In this document: positions 19,297 to 28,206 of the stretch, one piece after another
Layout: the number at the start of each line of letters is the position of its first letter
Numbering within the stretch: position 1 is the first letter of the stretch
From: Marinobacterium nitratireducens
GTDB lineage: Bacteria; Pseudomonadota; Gammaproteobacteria; Pseudomonadales; Balneatricaceae
Direction of reading: 5' to 3'
NCBI RefSeq assembly: GCF_014645375.1
Contig: NZ_BMLT01000005.1
Location: 1-64,000 of the forward strand
DNA: 64,000 nt
Translations under genes and position numbers: made by a program
Notes under the pieces: generated by a model
What the model was told of the DNA's origin: nothing
Database searches by the model: none
The model's input: only the letters and a program-made list of their open reading frames with translations

Positions 19297-21599
19297 TGCG
19301 CATTGCCGTCCGGACCCTGTGTGAATTCGCCGCCCGGACGGGCAGCCTCGACCACCGCTATACGCCATCGCCAACCGCCGAGGAAGGCATCGAGGGCCAC
19401 GCCCGGGTGCAGGCGAGCCGCGGCGACGGCTACCAGGCCGAGCTGCCGCTATCGGGCGAATGCCGGGGCCTGTTGCTGAGCGGGCGCGCCGACGGCTACG
19501 ACCCCGCGCGCAACAGGCTAGAGGAGATCAAGACCCACCGCGGCGACCTGTCGCGGCTGTCCGAAGCGCAGCAGGCACTGCACCGGGCGCAGCTTCGCGT
19601 CTACGGTGCCCTGCTCTGCGCCCGCGACGGCCTGGAGTCGCTGGAGCTGGCGCTGATCTACTACGACATCGGCAAAGACCGCGAAACCGAGCGCAGCGAG
19701 CAGCAAAGCGCCGCGCAGCTGCAGGGTTTTCTCGACGAGCTCTGCCTGGCCTACCGCGACTGGGCTGAAGCGGAAAGCGCCCATCGCGCCGCGCGCGATG
19801 CCGCGCTGCAGAAACTGCGTTTTCCCTACCGGGAATTTCGCCACGGCCAGCGGCAACTGTCGGAAAGCGTATACAAGGCCGCCAGTACCGGCCGGGCGCT
19901 GATGCTGCAGGCCCCGACCGGAATCGGCAAGACCCTTGGCACCCTCTACCCGACGCTGATGGCGTTGCCGCGCCGCTCGATCGACCGGGTGTTCTATCTC
20001 ACCGCGCGCAATACCGGCCGCCAGCTGGCGCTCGATGCGATCCTGCAGCTAGCCGGTACGCAGCCTGAGCCGGTACCGCTGCGGGTGCTGGAGCTGAGCG
20101 CCCGCGAACACGCCTGCGAACACCCGGACCTCGCCTGCCACGGCGACTCCTGCCCGCTGGCCCAGGGCTTCTTCGACCGCTTGCCGGCGGCACGACAGGA
20201 AGCGGCCGGCGCCAGGGAACCGCTGGACCGGGGGCGCCTTCGCGAACTGGCGCTCAAGCACGACATCTGCCCCTATTTTCTGGGCCAGGAAATGGCGCGC
20301 TGGTCCGACCTGGTGGTTGCTGACCTGAACCACTTTTTCGACCGTCAGGCGCTGCTGCACGCGCTGACCAAGCAGAACGACTGGAAGGCCGCACTGCTGA
20401 TCGACGAGGCGCACAACCTGATCGACCGCGCCCGCGGCATGTACAGTACGGAACTCGATCAGCAGCGCTTGCTGCAGCTGAAAAGAACCGCCCCGGCGGC
20501 GCTGAAGAAGCCGCTGGATTCGCTGGCACGACAGTGGAACGCGCTGCTGCGCGAACACGGCATGAACGACGAAACCGGTGCGACGAAGCAGTTGGCGGAA
20601 TTGCCGAAAGAACTCAACGGCGCGCTGCAGGGTCTGGTCTCCGCCATCGGCGACTATCTCGCCGAACACCCGGCCGACGCGGCGCTGCAGGAACTGCTGT
20701 TCGAGGCGGTCGGATACCTGCGCCTGGCCGAGCGTTTCGGCGACCACTCGCTGGCACAACTGAGCCGTGCCGGTCGCGGCAAAGCACGGCTTTCGATCCG
20801 CAACCTGGTGCCGGCGGACTTCCTGGCCGAGCGTTTCGCCGCGGCGCACTCCAGTACCCTGTTCTCGGCAACGCTGTCGCCGCCGTTCTATCACCGCGAC
20901 CTACTTGGACTGCCTGCCGACACCGTCTGGCAGGAAGTCGAAAGTCCTTTCGCCGCGGATCAGCTCGAGGCGCGCTTCGAAACCGCCGTCAGCACCCGCT
21001 TTCGCGATCGCCAGGCGTCGATCGAACCGATCGCACGCATTCTCGACGCGCAATTCCGGGCGCAACCGGGCAACTACCTCGCCTATTTCAGCAGCTTCGC
21101 CTACCTCGACGCCGTGTACGAACGCCTGCAGCAGGACGCGCCGGAACTGCCGCTCTGGCGCCAGTCCTCGGGTATGTCGCAGCAGGCGCGGCAAGACTTC
21201 CTCGACCGTTTCGACGACAGCGGCCAGGGGATTGGCTTTGCCGTGCTCGGCGGCGCTTTCGCCGAGGGCATCGACCTGCCGGGCGAGCGCCTGATCGGCG
21301 CCTTCGTTGCAACGCTGGGCCTGCCGCCGTTCGACGACTGGCACGAGGAGCTGCGCGCGCGCCTGCAGCGCCGCTTCGGCCGCGGTTACGACTACGCCTA
21401 CCTCTATCCGGGCATGCAGAAGGTGGTTCAGGCCGCCGGGCGCGTGATCCGCACCCCCGAGGACCGGGGCACCGTGATCCTCATCGACGACCGCTTCGCC
21501 CGGCCTGAGGTGCGCAGCCTGCTGCCTGCCTGGTGGCAGATCCCGGCACGACTTGTAGGAGCCCACTCCGTGGGCGATCCGTTCCGGCACCGCGGGTGA
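19296..21599 (+). CDS. Rad3/XPD-like helicase with N-terminal nuclease domain
   Basis: A 767-residue superfamily 2 helicase of the DinG/XPD group. Residues 1-180 look like a Cas4/RecB-type nuclease: His35, Asp66 in SGRADGY, and Glu77-x-Lys79 in EEIKT. Walker A APTGIGKT is at about 206-213, the DEAH box in LLIDEAHNLID. Four cysteines between them (HACEH, LACHG, DSCPL, DICPY) match the iron-sulfur domain of XPD. Motif VI is seen as QAAGRVIRTPEDRG. The last 14 or so residues are read from the 91-bp repeat array, and the stop lies inside the first unit, so the native C-terminus may have been altered. Confidence 0.88.
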   Translation: MRIAVRTLCEFAARTGSLDHRYTPSPTAEEGIEGHARVQASRGDGYQAELPLSGECRGLLLSGRADGYDPARNRLEEIKTHRGDLSRLSEAQQALHRAQLRVYGALLCARDGLESLELALIYYDIGKDRETERSEQQSAAQLQGFLDELCLAYRDWAEAESAHRAARDAALQKLRFPYREFRHGQRQLSESVYKAASTGRALMLQAPTGIGKTLGTLYPTLMALPRRSIDRVFYLTARNTGRQLALDAILQLAGTQPEPVPLRVLELSAREHACEHPDLACHGDSCPLAQGFFDRLPAARQEAAGAREPLDRGRLRELALKHDICPYFLGQEMARWSDLVVADLNHFFDRQALLHALTKQNDWKAALLIDEAHNLIDRARGMYSTELDQQRLLQLKRTAPAALKKPLDSLARQWNALLREHGMNDETGATKQLAELPKELNGALQGLVSAIGDYLAEHPADAALQELLFEAVGYLRLAERFGDHSLAQLSRAGRGKARLSIRNLVPADFLAERFAAAHSSTLFSATLSPPFYHRDLLGLPADTVWQEVESPFAADQLEARFETAVSTRFRDRQASIEPIARILDAQFRAQPGNYLAYFSSFAYLDAVYERLQQDAPELPLWRQSSGMSQQARQDFLDRFDDSGQGIGFAVLGGAFAEGIDLPGERLIGAFVATLGLPPFDDWHEELRARLQRRFGRGYDYAYLYPGMQKVVQAAGRVIRTPEDRGTVILIDDRFARPEVRSLLPAWWQIPARLVGAHSVGDPFRHRG

Positions 21600-22497
21600 T
21601 CGCTCGCGGAGCGAGCTCCTACAAAAGTCGGGCCCCGCACGACTTGTAGGAGCCCACTCCGTGGGCGAACCCGTCCGGCACCGCGGGTGATCGCTCGCGG
21701 AGCGAGCTCCTACAAAAGCCGGATCCCGCACGACCTGTAAGAGCCCACTCCGTGGGCGAACCGGTCCGGCACCGCGGGTCATCGCTCGCAGAGCGAGCTC
21801 CTACAAAAGCCGGGCCCCGCACGACTTGTAGGCGGAGCCCACTCCGTGGGCGAACCGGTCCGGCACCGCGGGTGATCGCCCGCGGAGCGGGCTCCTACAA
21901 AAGTCGGGCCCCGCACGACTTGTAGGAGCCCACTCCGTGGGCGAACCGTTCCGGCACCGCGGGTGATCGCTCGCGGAGCGAGCTCCTACAAAAGCCGGGC
22001 CCCACACGACCTGTAGGAGCCCACTCCGTGGGCGAACCGGTCCGGCACCGCGGGTGATCGCCCGCGGAGCGAGCTCCTACAAAAGCGGGCCGCCGCACAA
22101 TCTGTAGGAGCCCACTCCGTGGGCGAACCGTTCCGGCACCGCGGGTGATCGCCCGCGGAGCGAGCTCCTACAAAAGCCGGGCCCCGCACGACCTGTAGGA
22201 GCCCACTCCGTGGGCGATCCGTTCCGGCACCGCGGGTGATCGCTCGCGGAGCGAGCTCCTACAAAAGCCGGATCCCACACGACCTGTAGGAGCCCACTCG
22301 GTGGGCGAACCCGTCCGGCACCGCGGATGATCGCTCGCGGAGCGAGCTCCTACAAAAGCGGGCCGCCGCACAGTCTGTAGGAGCCCACTCCGTGGGCGAA
22401 CCGGTCCGGCACCGCGGGTGATCGCTCGCGGAGCGAGCTCCTACAAAAGCCGAGTTCCGCACGCCCCGTAGGAGCTGCGCCCCGCGGCGAACCGATC
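21554..22497. repeat. Tandem array of ten 91-bp REPIN-like units
   Basis: GTAGGAGCCC recurs at 21555, 21646, 21737 (one mismatch), 21828, 21922, 22013, 22104, 22195, 22286 and 22377, with a truncated eleventh unit at 22468. The period is 91 bases, once 94. Each unit contains two hairpins, GTAGGAGCCCACTCCGTGGG and CGCTCGCGGAGCGAGCTCC, in inverted order, so the unit ends are themselves inverted repeats (TGTAGGAGC / GCTCCTACA). This is the architecture of REP doublets (REPINs) amplified in tandem. It fills the gap between the convergent helicase and cyclase genes. No REP-associated transposase gene is in the window. Confidence 0.93.
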
Positions 22498-22548
22498 TTG
22501 ATTGATAGCGGATTCGCAAAACCTGCCAAGATGCGCCAGCGATCGCCT

Positions 22549-25500
22549 TCAGCCAAGCTGCGCGAGCAGCGCCCTGGCCGATGCCAGCACGGAGGATTCG
22601 TCGCTGGCGCCGGCACGGCCGCACAGCTGCGTCAGGAGCTGTCTGGCCTCGTGCCGCTCGCCCAGCTGCAGTTGATGGTGTGCCAGCGACAACATCGCCT
22701 GCCGTTCCAGGAGGTGGGCGCCCTGCCCCTTGGCGACCTCGATCGCCTTGCGGTAACAGGCCTTCGGCGTATAGGCATAGGGCGCCCGGGCGCCTGGCGG
22801 AAGCGCCTGCAGGGCGCTGCCCCGCAGGCGGTGGAGCTCCGCCTCGTAAAAGTGCTCCTGCATCTTTTGCACGAGCAGCAGCGCCTCTTCCAGCACCGTC
22901 AGCGCCTCCCCGAACCGGCCGGCGCGCATGAGGGCATCGGCAAGCAGTCCCAGAAAATAGGTGACGAACATCTCCGAACCGGTCGCCCGGTAGGCCGTCA
23001 CCCCCTCGCGGATCATGGCGATACCCTGGTCGGTACTTCCCTCCTGCGCCAGTTCCCAGCCGAGCAGGATACGGCCGTTGGCCAGGCAGGAGCGAAACCC
23101 CTGCTCCATCGACAATTCGATCGCCGCTTCTGCCGGGGCGCGCACCCGGTCTTCGTGCTGCAACAGCTGTTCTGTCTGGGCGGCCATCAGCAGGGCGAAC
23201 GCGAGGCTGAGCGGATGTGCCAGCTGCTGCGCCAGGGACAGGGATTTCCGGCTGAGTTCATCTGCGGGCTCTGCGCACAGCGCCTGCGTCAGCGCGAGGT
23301 AGGACAGGCACAGCACGCCCGGATCCAGCCCGTAAATAAAGGCATGGGCCCGGTGCTGAGAGGGTTCGTACAGCGCGAAGCCCTGCTCCAGCTGCTCCCG
23401 GGCGGGCTCCAGCTCGCCCAGCGGCTGCAACACCGCGCCCAGGGCACCCCTGGCTTCGAGCAGGAAGTCGGTATCGCCGGCCTCCAGCGCCAGATCGAGC
23501 AGCTGTTCCGCGATTCTCCGGCCGGCCTCGAGTTCGCCACATACCACGTAGTAGGCATCCAGCCCGATCAGTGCGGTAAAGTGCTCCTGCACTGTCCCCA
23601 CCTGGCTGCATAGCTCCAGCGCGCACCGGTAGGTGGTTTCCACTTCGCGGGCGGCGTACCCCCGCAGCGCCATCCAGGCAGGGCCCAGCGTCAGCAACAC
23701 AGCCAGGTCCCGCCGTGCCCGTTCCGGCGTTTCGGGCAACCGCCCCAGCAGCTCGAGGGCCTGCTGCAGATGACCCACCGCCTCGGCGTTGGCCGAGCGA
23801 TGCAGCGCCTGCTCGCCGGCGCGACGCAGGTACTCCACCGCCTTGAGTACGTTGCCGCTGCAGCCATAGTGGTGGGCCAGTTCATTGCAGCGGTCTTCCA
23901 ACTGGTCCGGAAACAACGTCTCGATCGCCCGGGCGGTTCGTTCGTGCAGTTCACTGCGCCGCCCCATCGGCAGCGAAGCGTACGCAACCTCCTGGGTCAG
24001 GGCGTGCTTGAAGGTATATTCCACCTCGGGGAAAGCGGGGCGCTCGTAGAGGAACTCGCCGGCCTGCAGGCGGGACAACAGGAGCCGAAGCCCGGCCTCG
24101 GTCATGTCCACCACCTGGAGCATCAGACTCCAGGGAAACGCCTTGCCGATGACCGCCAGCGTCTGCAGCAACACCTTCTCGTCCGCATTCAGCCGGTCGA
24201 TGCGGGCGGTCAGGACGCCCTGCACCGTGGTCGGAATCTGCAGCAACTCGGGCGCCTGCTCGAGCCGGTAACGTCCGGGCTCGCCGATGAGTACCTGCTC
24301 TTCGACCAGAGCCTGCACCACCTCTTCGAGAAAGAAGGGGTTGCCCTCGGTCTGGGACATCACCAGGGGCTTCAGGGATGCCAGCGACGCATCCTCGCCC
24401 AGCAGCGAATCCAGCAGCTCCTGCGCCTCGTCCTGTCCCAGCGGGTCGAGCCGCAACTGGGTGAAAAAGCGCCGCTCGCCCCACTGCGGCCGATATTCGG
24501 GCCGATAGTTCACCAACAGCAGCAACCGGGCACTGGCGAGATTGGCGATCAGGTGCTCGAGAAACAACCCGGTTTCGCTGTCCAGCCACTGCAGGTCTTC
24601 GAACACGACCACCAGCGGCTGATTCAGGCTCTCGCGCAGCAGCAGCCGGCAGATCGCCTCGAAGGTCCGCTGTCGCCGCAGCATGGCATCCATCTGAGCC
24701 AGCGGCGTCTCGGGCTCGGAAACCCCCAGCAGGAAAAACAGAAAGGGCAGACAGTCTTCCAGATCGCGGTCCAGCGTCAGTACCTTGCCGGTTACCTTCT
24801 CACGCCGCACGCGCTCGTCATCCTGCGGTCCGATCTGCAGGTAATCCTTCAGCAGCTCGATCAGCGGCAGGAATGCGAACGCCTTGCCATGGGAAACCGA
24901 AAAGGTTTCCAGCACCAGGCAGTCCGACCGGGCGATGGCCTGGAATTCGTAGAACAGTCGCGACTTGCCGACGCCCGGCTCCCCGACCACCCCCAACACC
25001 TGCCCGTGCGAGCGGCGTGATCTGGCCAGTGCCCGGGAAAGCGCCTCGAGCTCCGGCTGACGTCCGACAAAGGGCGCGAGGCCGCGCTGGGCCGAGACCT
25101 GCAGCCGGGTTCGCAGCGGACCGACGCCGGTCACCTCGTAGACCTCCAGCGGCTGGGCGACGCCCTTGACCGGTATGGCACCCAGTGTCTTGAATTCGAA
25201 GTAGCCTTCGGCCAGTCGGTAGGTCGCCTCGCTGACGACGATGGAGCCCGGAGTCGCAATCCCTTCCATTCGCGAGGCCAGGTGGATGCTCTGCCCGATC
25301 GGCTCGTAGTCGGCCCGCAGGTCGCAGGTCTCGATCGAGCGCACCAGCACCTCACCGGTATGAATACCGACACGGATCTGCAGCGGTATCTCTTTCTCGA
25401 GACGCACGCGATCGGCATAGAGGCGCATCGCCTCCTGCATCCGAAGCGCCGCATAGAGCGCCCGTTGCGGGTGGTCTTCATGGGCGATAGGGGCACCGAA

Positions 25501-25953
25501 CAGCGCCAGGATGCCGTCGCCGAGGGACTTGGCGACATAGCCCTCGTAGTGGTGCACCGCCTCCATCATCAGCGTCAGTACAGGATCGATCAGGCTGCGG
25601 ACTTCTTCAGGATCCAGATTCTGGACCAGCGCGGTGGAGCCCGCCATATCGGCGAAAAGCGCGGTCACGATCTTGCGCTCGCCCGCGCTGCGTCCGCGGG
25701 TGCCGATCACCGATTGAGAGGCCAGGATGCGTTCGGTCAGGTGACGGGGGGGGTAGTGAATCGGTTCCAGGACTGCGCCGGATTCGCCGGCGTCAGCCTC
25801 CGGCGCCTGCGCTGCGCCGCACTCGTCGCAGAACTTGGCCGCAGGACGCAGATTGTGACCACAACGGGAACAGGTCTGCGCCAGGGCGCCACCGCAATGT
25901 TTGCAGAATCGGACACCCCGGGGATTTTCGAACCCGCAGCCAGCACAACGCAT
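22549..25953 (-). CDS. Adenylate cyclase / AAA ATPase / TPR regulator
   Basis: A 1134-residue signalling protein in four parts. A double zinc ribbon opens it (CAGC, CKHC, CSRC, CDEC in the first 50 residues). A class III nucleotide cyclase domain follows, with metal aspartates in LFADMAGST (about 97-106) and LGDGILALFG. An STAND-type ATPase has the P-loop VVGEPGVGKS (about 320) and Walker B PLVVVFEDLQWLD. The rest, to the end, is TPR-like helical repeats. Such proteins are thought to sense a signal through the repeats and ATPase and make cAMP, but the ligand is unknown. The ATG at 25953 begins directly at the zinc ribbon; a longer frame adds 34 unconvincing residues. Single-gene transcript. 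Confidence 0.88.
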   Translation of the reverse strand: MRCAGCGFENPRGVRFCKHCGGALAQTCSRCGHNLRPAAKFCDECGAAQAPEADAGESGAVLEPIHYPPRHLTERILASQSVIGTRGRSAGERKIVTALFADMAGSTALVQNLDPEEVRSLIDPVLTLMMEAVHHYEGYVAKSLGDGILALFGAPIAHEDHPQRALYAALRMQEAMRLYADRVRLEKEIPLQIRVGIHTGEVLVRSIETCDLRADYEPIGQSIHLASRMEGIATPGSIVVSEATYRLAEGYFEFKTLGAIPVKGVAQPLEVYEVTGVGPLRTRLQVSAQRGLAPFVGRQPELEALSRALARSRRSHGQVLGVVGEPGVGKSRLFYEFQAIARSDCLVLETFSVSHGKAFAFLPLIELLKDYLQIGPQDDERVRREKVTGKVLTLDRDLEDCLPFLFFLLGVSEPETPLAQMDAMLRRQRTFEAICRLLLRESLNQPLVVVFEDLQWLDSETGLFLEHLIANLASARLLLLVNYRPEYRPQWGERRFFTQLRLDPLGQDEAQELLDSLLGEDASLASLKPLVMSQTEGNPFFLEEVVQALVEEQVLIGEPGRYRLEQAPELLQIPTTVQGVLTARIDRLNADEKVLLQTLAVIGKAFPWSLMLQVVDMTEAGLRLLLSRLQAGEFLYERPAFPEVEYTFKHALTQEVAYASLPMGRRSELHERTARAIETLFPDQLEDRCNELAHHYGCSGNVLKAVEYLRRAGEQALHRSANAEAVGHLQQALELLGRLPETPERARRDLAVLLTLGPAWMALRGYAAREVETTYRCALELCSQVGTVQEHFTALIGLDAYYVVCGELEAGRRIAEQLLDLALEAGDTDFLLEARGALGAVLQPLGELEPAREQLEQGFALYEPSQHRAHAFIYGLDPGVLCLSYLALTQALCAEPADELSRKSLSLAQQLAHPLSLAFALLMAAQTEQLLQHEDRVRAPAEAAIELSMEQGFRSCLANGRILLGWELAQEGSTDQGIAMIREGVTAYRATGSEMFVTYFLGLLADALMRAGRFGEALTVLEEALLLVQKMQEHFYEAELHRLRGSALQALPPGARAPYAYTPKACYRKAIEVAKGQGAHLLERQAMLSLAHHQLQLGERHEARQLLTQLCGRAGASDESSVLASARALLAQLG

Positions 25954-26176
25954 CGGGAACCTCGAGCTATTTACCGCCAACCTGCCCGCAGTGCGCGACC
26001 GGGTCTTTACGCGGCTTCCAACAAAGCTTAGCCGTTCAGGTACCGGTCGGACCACTTGAGCGTCGCATCACCGGCTCAGTTGCGAGCAGGAACACCATCC
26101 CCGCCAGACTCATCAAAACTGCATCGCGCGGTGCGATGCCAGGCTCGGGCGTGCCTCCGACAGGAGAAGCGGACTC

Positions 26177-26320
26177 ATGAAACTAACAGGTAAGCTGCTG
26201 ATACCGGGCTGTAGGCTGCCGTCCCCGGGCTTGGATCTCGCGGCCGTAACCGCCGACAGTATCCATCACAACGGCACTATCCTGACCATCACCGACGCCA
26301 CGCCCACGGCGCAAGCCGCA
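26177..26320 (+). pseudogene. N-terminal remnant of a YtcJ-like amidohydrolase
   Basis: After an AGGAG site and ATG, about 48 codons include SIHHNGTILTITDATPTAQA, the first beta strand of secreted YtcJ-type amidohydrolases (pattern ILHNGTILTMDDANPTAEA). The preceding residues look like a decayed signal peptide. Homology stops at about 26320, just before the 3' end of the DUF4239 gene, so the roughly 550 residues of the enzyme are missing. Recognition rests on one short motif. Confidence 0.6.
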
Positions 26321-26357
26321 GGCGGTGCAAAAAGTGGGCTGGATTGCCGGGTTCGGC

Positions 26358-27155
26358 CTATCGGCTCAGGCTCTGCGCCGCCTGCTGCAGGCTCTGCTGC
26401 AAGTCCATCATCGCCTGCTGGCTGACATGGATGAATCCGACCGCCGAGGGCCGGTCCAGGTCAACGACCACGGTCAGCAACGCCGAGAATGCCAGCACCG
26501 CCGGTATCACCTGCATCAGACGGCGGGTTCTGACCAGCCCGGTCTGCGACCCCATCGTCACCATCGACAAGGCGATGATCGCGGCCAGCGTGACCCAGAT
26601 ACTGCCGGGAATCCGGTTTCGGATCGCCGCATTGACCCTTTTTTCCTGCAGATCGATCATTTCGTTCAGCGACTGCAACAACAGCGAATTCAGGACCACC
26701 GGCTCCTCTTTGGCTACCGAAACCGCCAGGGTCCAGATGCTTTGCTGCAACCCGGCCGATCGCCGGATAGCGTCGTCAATATTGTCGTTCTGGCTGACCT
26801 CGACACGGATATCCACATACTGGCGCAGCAAGTCCTTCAACTCGGACTTCTGAGGTTCCGCAAGCAGGTCGGCTCGCAGATAGGTCGTCCCTATTGCGTT
26901 GACTTCTTCGATAACGAATTGCTTGCGACTGTCGAATCTCGAGGCCGCCATGTTGAAGGTCAGCGCGAGAATGAAGGCCAGCATCGTCAGAACGCCCGCG
27001 ACCATCGGACCCGGGCTGGTATCGGAATGCTTTTCCGAGTGCGCTCGCGCGTAATTGCCGATCTGGTAACCCAGTTCAAAGGTGAAGACCGTAAACAGCA
27101 CGATACCCGCAAACACCAGCGCTATGGGTATCGAATCCCAAAAACCCACGTCCAT
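26358..27155 (-). CDS. DUF4239 (bestrophin-like) membrane protein
   Basis: A 265-residue membrane protein of the DUF4239 family. Two hydrophobic segments lie at the N-terminus (SIPIALVFAGIVLFTVFTFE and a second at about 50-70) and two near residues 185-230. Between them is a soluble helical part with VIEEVNAIGTTYLRADLL, the family signature. Function is unknown; a channel role is suggested only by distant similarity to bestrophins. Neighbours give no clue: it converges on a decayed amidohydrolase and diverges from a TetR regulator. Confidence 0.82.
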   Translation of the reverse strand: MDVGFWDSIPIALVFAGIVLFTVFTFELGYQIGNYARAHSEKHSDTSPGPMVAGVLTMLAFILALTFNMAASRFDSRKQFVIEEVNAIGTTYLRADLLAEPQKSELKDLLRQYVDIRVEVSQNDNIDDAIRRSAGLQQSIWTLAVSVAKEEPVVLNSLLLQSLNEMIDLQEKRVNAAIRNRIPGSIWVTLAAIIALSMVTMGSQTGLVRTRRLMQVIPAVLAFSALLTVVVDLDRPSAVGFIHVSQQAMMDLQQSLQQAAQSLSR

Positions 27156-27516
27156 AATTGTTCATCCAAGGCCGGAAAGTCATAACCGGTATGCTGTCGC
27201 AAACACCAGCATCGCTCGGCGCCGCCTCGCTTGAGGATCAGGCGAATTACTGAGGTTCCATGACCGGTTGCCTCTCGCGAAAACGGGGTATTCAGGATGG
27301 GGGGCCGGCGCTGACGCCGGTCGACGTTCAGATATTGGCGCATCTTCGCGTATCCCGCCAGTCAAACTGAGGCACCAGGTCGCGAAGCGCCCGGCGGGTG
27401 ATGGCAGACGCCCGGAAAGCGCATTTTGATGAGCTGCATTGGCTTTTTGAGTCCACTGCGACGACGTGAAACGGTTACAATTTCCGGGACCTATCCTGGC
27501 GAGGAAGTGCTAAAGC
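27156..27516. other. Divergent intergenic region
   Basis: About 360 bases between the divergent DUF4239 and TetR-family genes. It should hold both promoters. I see no clear -35/-10 pair or TetR-type palindrome, and no coding signal. Confidence 0.4.
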
Positions 27517-28176
27517 ATGGTGTACCGGAGAACCGAGAAAGTCGAAGCGCGACAGGCCCAGCTGCGGCAAACGCTGCTGAACTCGGCCCTGCAACTGGTC
27601 GCCGAGGGCGGCTTCGGCGCCCTGACGATCGTCGAACTGGCGCAGCGCGCCGGGATTGCCACCGGTACGGTGTACAAGTATTTCGACTCCAAGGCGCAGC
27701 TCTGCGCCGAGGTCTTCACCCTGGGAACCGAGAAGGAGCTTGCGCGGGTACGGGAAAAGGCGCTGGCCGAAGGGCCCGCCTCGCAGCGCCTGCTGAACGC
27801 GGTCGAATCTTTTGCGGTGCGCGCCATTCGCGGCCGGCGCCTGGCCTATGCACTGATCGCCGAGCCGGTGGATCCACAGGTCGACACCCAGCGCTTGAAA
27901 TACCGCCAGGCCTACGCGCAAATTTTTCAGCAACTGGTCGAGGACGGAATCCGCCGCGGCGAATTCCCGCCACAGGAGGCCGCGGTGAGCGCGGCAGCGC
28001 TGGTCGGGGTCATCGCCGAAGCGCTGGTCGGTCCCCTGACCTGGCCGCTAGACGGCTCCGACGCGGTGATCGACCAGCCCCGCCTGATCGAGGCTATCCA
28101 GACGTTCTGCCTGCGCGCCGTCGCCGGCAGCAATGCCCCGGCAGGGGCTCCCCGGCCAGGGCAGCGAATGCCCTGA
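27517..28176 (+). CDS. TetR family transcriptional regulator
   Basis: A 219-residue regulator. The N-terminal helix-turn-helix is textbook TetR: ALTIVELAQRAGIATGTVYK, then YFDSKAQL, at about residues 32-60. The C-terminal ligand domain has no recognised specificity. The ATG at 27517 is preceded by GAGGAAG. It is convergent with the HisN-like gene (30 bases between stops) and divergent from DUF4239, its most likely local target, though no operator is evident. Confidence 0.87.
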   Translation: MVYRRTEKVEARQAQLRQTLLNSALQLVAEGGFGALTIVELAQRAGIATGTVYKYFDSKAQLCAEVFTLGTEKELARVREKALAEGPASQRLLNAVESFAVRAIRGRRLAYALIAEPVDPQVDTQRLKYRQAYAQIFQQLVEDGIRRGEFPPQEAAVSAAALVGVIAEALVGPLTWPLDGSDAVIDQPRLIEAIQTFCLRAVAGSNAPAGAPRPGQRMP

Positions 28177-28206
28177 GCTGCGACCGCCCTTTTGGCCGGT
28201 GGCAGC

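Noticed and set aside
21554-22497. Possible CRISPR array
   Set aside because: The whole 91-bp unit repeats, including what would be spacers, and each unit is palindromic. No cas genes are nearby.
21619-22624. Series of overlapping minus-strand frames of about 67 codons with near-identical protein text
   Set aside because: They are the translation of the 91-bp repeat; 91 is not a multiple of three, so each frame breaks at the next unit. No start sites or ribosome sites.
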